A stretch of 64,000 nt of DNA from Laburnicola sp. R22_1 (Eukaryota; Ascomycota; Dothideomycetes; Pleosporales; Didymosphaeriaceae). Position 1 is the stretch's first letter. Each line of letters begins with the position of its first letter. This document shows, in pieces, positions 59,760 to 64,000 of this stretch. The notes under the pieces were generated by a model. The model searched no databases. It worked only from the letters and a program-made list of their open reading frames with translations, and had not been told where the DNA came from. The stretch spans positions 1,488,001 through 1,552,000 of the forward strand of contig JACONQ010000004.1 in NCBI GenBank assembly GCA_014281115.1, read 5' to 3'. The translations under genes and the position numbers were made by a program.

Positions 59760-60110
59760 CTAGAAAATATAAGGATATTATCTATATAGGTAGAGTAGAA
59801 GTTATCTAAATACTTTCTTAGAATATAGTTAATATATCTCTAGAAGATGCTTAGTGTATTAATTAGTTTAAAGGGGACTACTAGCCACTTATATAATCTA
59901 AACTAGATTTAAAAGGTTATTTTCTATTTTTCTTTTTTGACTATTCTTAACTTATAAAAGGCTTAAATTATATTTAACTTTATTAGCTACTTAGCCTTAG
60001 TAAGAAGCTATAATATCTCCCTAGTAAGGGGAAGGGGTAGCAGTCCTTTTTTAATAGGGCATTTAATACCCTATAGTCTACATAAAACTATAGACCTCTT
60101 TTAAATTATT
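59760..60110 (-). pseudogene. decayed gypsy reverse transcriptase
   Basis: Minus strand reads YVDYRVLNALLKKD, PFPLLREIL and KLNII*AFYKLRI, then VPFKLINT, RYINYILRKYLDNF and STYIDNILI. These correspond to consecutive RT boxes of Ty3/gypsy. The active-site box reads YIDN, so its second Asp is lost, consistent with G-to-A RIP change. Confidence 0.8.
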
Positions 60111-62336
60111 TTTATAAATAATACTAGTGCTGTAGCACTAAACTTACTTATCTAAATAAAGCTATAATTAAGGTACTTTATTAGTTTCTTATAGAGAACT
60201 AGAAATTCCTCCTTTAATATACTATAGAGGAGGCTAAAGAAGATCTCTAAGATCTCTTTATTCTTCTTAATAAGGGGAATTAAGTAATTAATTCTAGGGC
60301 TTTATAATAGGGGAAGTTTATTAGCTTGTTCTTTTAAGAAAACTTCTACTTAGTCTAGAAGCCACTTAGGGAGATAGTCTCTTAGGTCTATCTTAGCCTT
60401 TAGGGCTAGGGCCTTCTAAATATCCTTAAGAGAGGTAGTAAAGACTATTAGCCTATTTTTATTTTTATTTTTCCTATTTAAAGTTATAAATAACATAGCA
60501 GAGACTTTTTAACTAGGAGTAGAAGTTTATCTTCTCTACTTATCTCTAATTCTTATATAGGAGGCCCCTATATATATAAACTATTTCCCTAGGGCCACTA
60601 ATATAGTGTTCTTCTTCTACTATAGCAATCTAAGAACTAATTTATAGTCCTCCTCTTTCCTATTAATATAAGCCTATATTATTTTAATGTGCCCTTTAAT
60701 ATCTATCTCTATATAAGCAGCTTTATAGACTAAAGAGGTTACTTCTTTAAATTCTATTACTTAATAGGATTATTTAAACTAATATATTATAGGTTAGCTT
60801 TTTTAGTAAACTTCTTAGATATAAAGGTAGTAGTTAAACACCCTAAATTAAGTATTATCTACGTAAAGGTAATATTATTAATAAAAGTATTTATAGTAAT
60901 TAGTATTAAATCGAGCTATATCTTTATATATATATATTAAAGTTTTTCTTTTGTTTCTTTATAACTCACTTTATCTCCTCCCTCTAATAACTTTTAGAGA
61001 GAGAAGCTAGTTTTCTAACTCTACTAAGCTATTAATATTCTTATTATTACTATTTATTTTCTAGGCCTTACTAGCCCTAGCTTATATTAGAGATATTATA
61101 GCTTAGAGGTAATAACTCTACACACTATATCTCTTTTTACTATAGTAAAAGTATACTTCTTTTTTATAGCGCTTCTCTAACTTCTTCTTAGAGACCTATT
61201 TAGCGCGCTTTTTAGTCTTTAGAGGGCTTACTTTAGTAGTCCTTATAATACTAAAACGCGTAAGTTTCTAATCTATAGCGTTAGCAAACTTAGTAAAAAA
61301 GAAGGCTACTATATAAAAAGGCTTTAATATCTTTATATGGTAAATATTTTTCTTAACTATATTAATTTTATTTATAAGTAGTATAAGGTCCTAGTCTTTA
61401 GAAATCTTTAGAGTAATTAGCCTATCCTATAAGTCTATATATAAGGCTCTCTAGTAAATATTCTTTAAGTTTTCCTAGTTATTTTTATTAGCCTTAGTAG
61501 CTAGGCACATAAAGTTAGTATTAAACTTAGTTAGTAGGGTTTTACCCTATTAGCTAAGAAATAGTCTATTTTATACTTACTCCTCTACTAACTTATTATA
61601 AAAGCTTATATCTAAGAAACCCTAAAATTTATCTTTAAAATAGGTTCCTTTCTCTATAAAGGCTAGTGCGATATCTACTACCTTACCTATTAGTCTACTT
61701 ATAATATAATTAACCATATTTTCTAAAAGAGAGTAATCTTTATAGATTTTAGCCTTTATTATATATTCTTAATATTAGTAATCCTAACAGCTTTTAGAGA
61801 ATAACTCTAGGTTAGAGAGTTAGGGACGCTAGCGCTCTAGTAGCGCTTTACTAGGCGCTAGTGTTACTACTATTATTTAGAAGAAGGCTAAAGGTGTAGT
61901 TTCTACTTTAGCGTATTACTCTAATTAGGTAAGTTAATTAGTAATTACTTTTAGCAAGATCTAGAGCTACTTACTAGTGTTTTATTATACTACTAGTATA
62001 ACTTAAAGTTACTTTAAACTAGTAAGACAGTGTATAATTGCGTTGGTGCGTCTTAAAGGACGCCTTTTTTATATTCTAGGCCTTCTCCTCCTTTTAAAGA
62101 GGTGCTTAGGACCCTATTAATCTTTAGTTTTATAGATACTAGTAAACTAGCTTAATCTTCTATATATATTTTATTTTATTACAACCTTCTATATATAGTT
62201 TCTTAGTAAGATTAGTAGTAATATCTACCTCTATAGCTTCTTACTATTAGAGTTTAGTAACTTATTACGCTAGGTAAGAGACAAGAATATTCTCTCTTCT
62301 ATAGAAAGATCTTAGTGCTCTCTCTATTATACTTGT

Positions 62337-62680
62337 ATTTATTCTATAGGGTTAAGAGATTTTAGTGTCTAACTTAACTGCGTGTTTATTTATAGGGTTA
62401 AGAGACCTTAGTGTCTAACTTAACTTCGTATTTATTCTATAAAGGTTAAAGAATCTTAGTATCTAACTTAATTACGTGTTTATTTATAGGATTAAGGAAC
62501 CTTAGTATCTAACTTAATTATGTATTTGTTTTATAGAATTAAAAGATCTTAGTATTTAACTTAACTGCGTGTTTATTTATAGGGTTAAGAGATCTTAATG
62601 TTTAACTTAACTGCGTTTTTATTTTATAGAGTTAAGGAATCTTAGTATTTAACTTAACTACGTGTTTATTTATAAGGTTA
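62337..62680. repeat. 46-48-bp tandem repeat, seven copies
   Basis: The block ending taacttaactgcg with gtgtttatttatagggttaag recurs with aacttaa at 62371, 62417, 62465, 62511, 62558, 62604 and 62651. It lies just inside the right LTR candidate, in what would be the 5' leader of the gypsy relic. Confidence 0.85.
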
Positions 62681-62741
62681 TTCTTAGCGTATTAGAAAAA
62701 CCTTACAAGCTCCTCTATTGTAAGAGATTAATTAAATTTAA

Positions 62742-62918
62742 TATTAGGAGGCTTTAGACTAAAAAGTTAGAGTTATCTAAGTAAACTTATAAATTTAATA
62801 AAGTTTAATAGTAACTCTGGCTATAGACTTATATATACTCCTGGCTTAGTAGGAGCATAGACCTAGAACTCTAAGGCAGCAGGCCGAGTAACTATAGAAG
62901 GGCGCTTAGCCCCTTACA
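62742..62918 (-). repeat. candidate LTR, right copy (5' LTR of the gypsy relic)
   Basis: Direct-repeat partner of 48856-49031; ends ...CTTAGCCCCTTACA. It is less decayed at several C positions than the left copy. The left boundary is uncertain by a few bases. Confidence 0.55.
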
Positions 62919-64000
62919 CTGCGTAGTTTATAGAAGTAATTACTACTATACTAAGGACTATAAGTAATACTAGATCTCTAATTAATAGCTTATTACTTCT
63001 ATAATAATAGCTATACTAAGTAGGTGCTAGAGGCGTAGAGGATATATAGGTACGCGCTTATACTATAGAATTTCTATAGAAGATAGATAGAGTAATAGCT
63101 AGGTGTCTAGAAGTTAATAGGTTAATAGGTTATTAGTAAAGAATAGTAGAGTGCTATTTAGTATTAGAAGTAGGCACGCGCGTAATTTATTATATATTAT
63201 AGTAGCAAAGCATATATCTAGAGATTCTAAGTAGTTAATTATATAGTAACGCGATAAAAGGTTATAAGGTAGTATTAATTATCTAGTAATATAGTAGGTA
63301 GGCAAGCAAGTTAGGATATTATTATTATAGGGTTAGTTATTTTAGAAGCTAGTAGAAGCGTTAGAAAAACTTTTACGCGCTCTAGAGCTTAGCGAGCACA
63401 TAATATAATATTATGTAGGCACTAGTAATATAATAAAAAAACGTAGTAATTAAACGCAGTAGGGTCACTTAAAAACTAAACAAGTAGAGGTAGTTTATAA
63501 CTCTTATTCAGAAGGGCTATTTATTAATTATTAATTATTATTTATTTTTAGAATATTAGGATTTTAGAGGCAGCCTCTCTTAATAGACCTTAGCATAGTA
63601 AAATATAAACTTATAATAACTGTCAAGTATAACTAGTAACTAACAAAGTTTCTACCCTTATACGTTAAGTAGAGGAGAAACTTAGAAGTAGCCTTTTTTA
63701 ATAGACCTTAGGGTAGTAAAACACAAACTCCTTAGCGCTAGAAATTCTTTTTAGTAACTAATAAAGTTTCTACCCTTATGTGATAAGTAAAGAAGGGACT
63801 TAGAAGTAGCCTCTTTTAATAGACCTTAGGATAGTAAAATATAAACTTTCTAGTACTAGGAATCTTTTCTAGTAACTAATAAAGTAAAACTTCTACTAAT
63901 TTAACTACCTATAGGCAGTATTTTAAAAGAGAAATAGATATTATATTACTATTTATAACTAAAAAAATTAATCTTAGTATAATATAAGGGCAGTATATAG
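62919..64000. other. AT-rich flank with a tandem repeat
   Basis: No element identified except the 118-bp repeat at about 63560-63900. The sequence leaves the window still AT-rich. Confidence 0.5.
63560..63900. repeat. about 118-bp tandem repeat, three copies
   Basis: Blocks containing gcctctcttaatagacctta, then a tagtaaaaca/tataaact segment and tagtaactaataaagtttct, recur at about 63570, 63689 and 63808 with scattered transitions. Confidence 0.75.

Larger units (their letters stand above)
48856..62918 (-). mobile_element. RIP-decayed Ty3/gypsy retrotransposon with a nested hAT element
   Basis: Reading the minus strand through stops gives gypsy landmarks in order: a zinc-knuckle-like piece near 61.1 kb, reverse transcriptase (YVDYRVLNALLKKD near 60.09 kb, VPFKLINT near 59.87 kb, and STYIDNILI near 59.78 kb in place of the catalytic YxDD box), integrase (ISIDFITKLSISKGNTNII near 58.3 kb) and the integrase C-terminus (LKEGDKV near 51.8 kb). 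The integrase is split by the hAT insertion at 52148-57989. Without it, LTR to LTR is about 8.2 kb. All reading frames are dead. About 2.4 kb between integrase and left LTR is unexplained. Confidence 0.75.
47628..64000. other. AT-rich, RIP-decayed isochore
   Basis: From the right edge of the Harbinger element onwards the sequence switches abruptly to extreme AT richness. It is dominated by TA steps, with CA and TG dinucleotides visibly scarce and stops in every frame. That is the signature of repeat-induced point mutation (CpA to TpA). No functional gene is supported. Decayed transposons are still readable through the stops and are listed separately. The 47628-48855 part shows no identifiable element. 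Confidence 0.9.

Noticed and set aside
47628..64000. CRISPR-like spacing of tandem repeats in the AT-rich block
   Set aside because: Repeats are directly adjacent minisatellites without unique spacers, in a eukaryotic transposon context.
1..64000. tRNA or rRNA genes
   Set aside because: I looked for clear A/B-box and clover-leaf patterns by eye and found none convincing; a tRNA scan would settle it.

Overview
The window reads as a filamentous ascomycete (Pezizomycotina, most likely a dothideomycete). Genes carry short 44-144 bp GT-AG introns. Several families are fungal-specific (ENA ATPase, HET, Cyk3, DUF3405, Mim1/Tom13). The DNA is split sharply into a gene-bearing part of normal GC (1 to about 47.6 kb) and a very AT-rich, gene-free block (about 47.63-64 kb). 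That block looks like repeats decayed by repeat-induced point mutation (RIP).

Layout of the gene-bearing part: a small hypothetical gene (255-599,+); an ENA-type cation P-type ATPase (2019-5551,+); cytosolic glutamyl-tRNA synthetase (6053-8008,-); the cytokinesis protein Cyk3 (8410-12340,-); a broken, possibly MACPF-like gene (13676-15794,+); a secreted CAP/PR-1 protein (15994-16753,-); a frameshifted small gene (18996-19396,+); a cysteine-rich bZIP factor (20476-21951,-); a HET-domain protein (23285-25618,-); thymidylate kinase (26547-27351,+); SLX1 nuclease (27385-28449,-); a KDM5-type histone demethylase (29504-34755,+); OXA1 (35489-37351,+); MIM1/TOM13 (37833-38306,-); a p47/Shp1-type UBX protein (38903-40294,+); and a DUF3405 membrane protein (41450-43905,+). 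These are mostly housekeeping genes. The only evident functional pairing is OXA1 with MIM1, two mitochondrial protein-insertion factors lying tail to tail. Exon structures were built by hand from splice signals and reading-frame continuity.

At the isochore edge sits an apparently intact PIF/Harbinger-type DNA transposon (44471-47623). It has perfect 14-bp terminal inverted repeats, a CTAA duplication, a DDE transposase with its D-D-E triad, and a divergent Myb/SANT-like accessory ORF. It shows no RIP decay, so it looks young.

The AT-rich block holds a minus-strand Ty3/gypsy retroelement whose zinc-knuckle-like, reverse transcriptase and integrase remnants can still be read through stops. It is bounded by a candidate 176-bp LTR pair (48856-49031 and about 62742-62918). 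A 5.84-kb hAT transposon (52148-57989) is inserted inside its integrase. The hAT has decayed 8-bp target duplications, subterminal 33-bp repeat arrays in opposite orientation, and a readable C-terminal hAT dimerisation domain on the plus strand. About 2.4 kb between the integrase end and the left LTR, about 1.3 kb inside the hAT, and both outer flanks remain unassigned.
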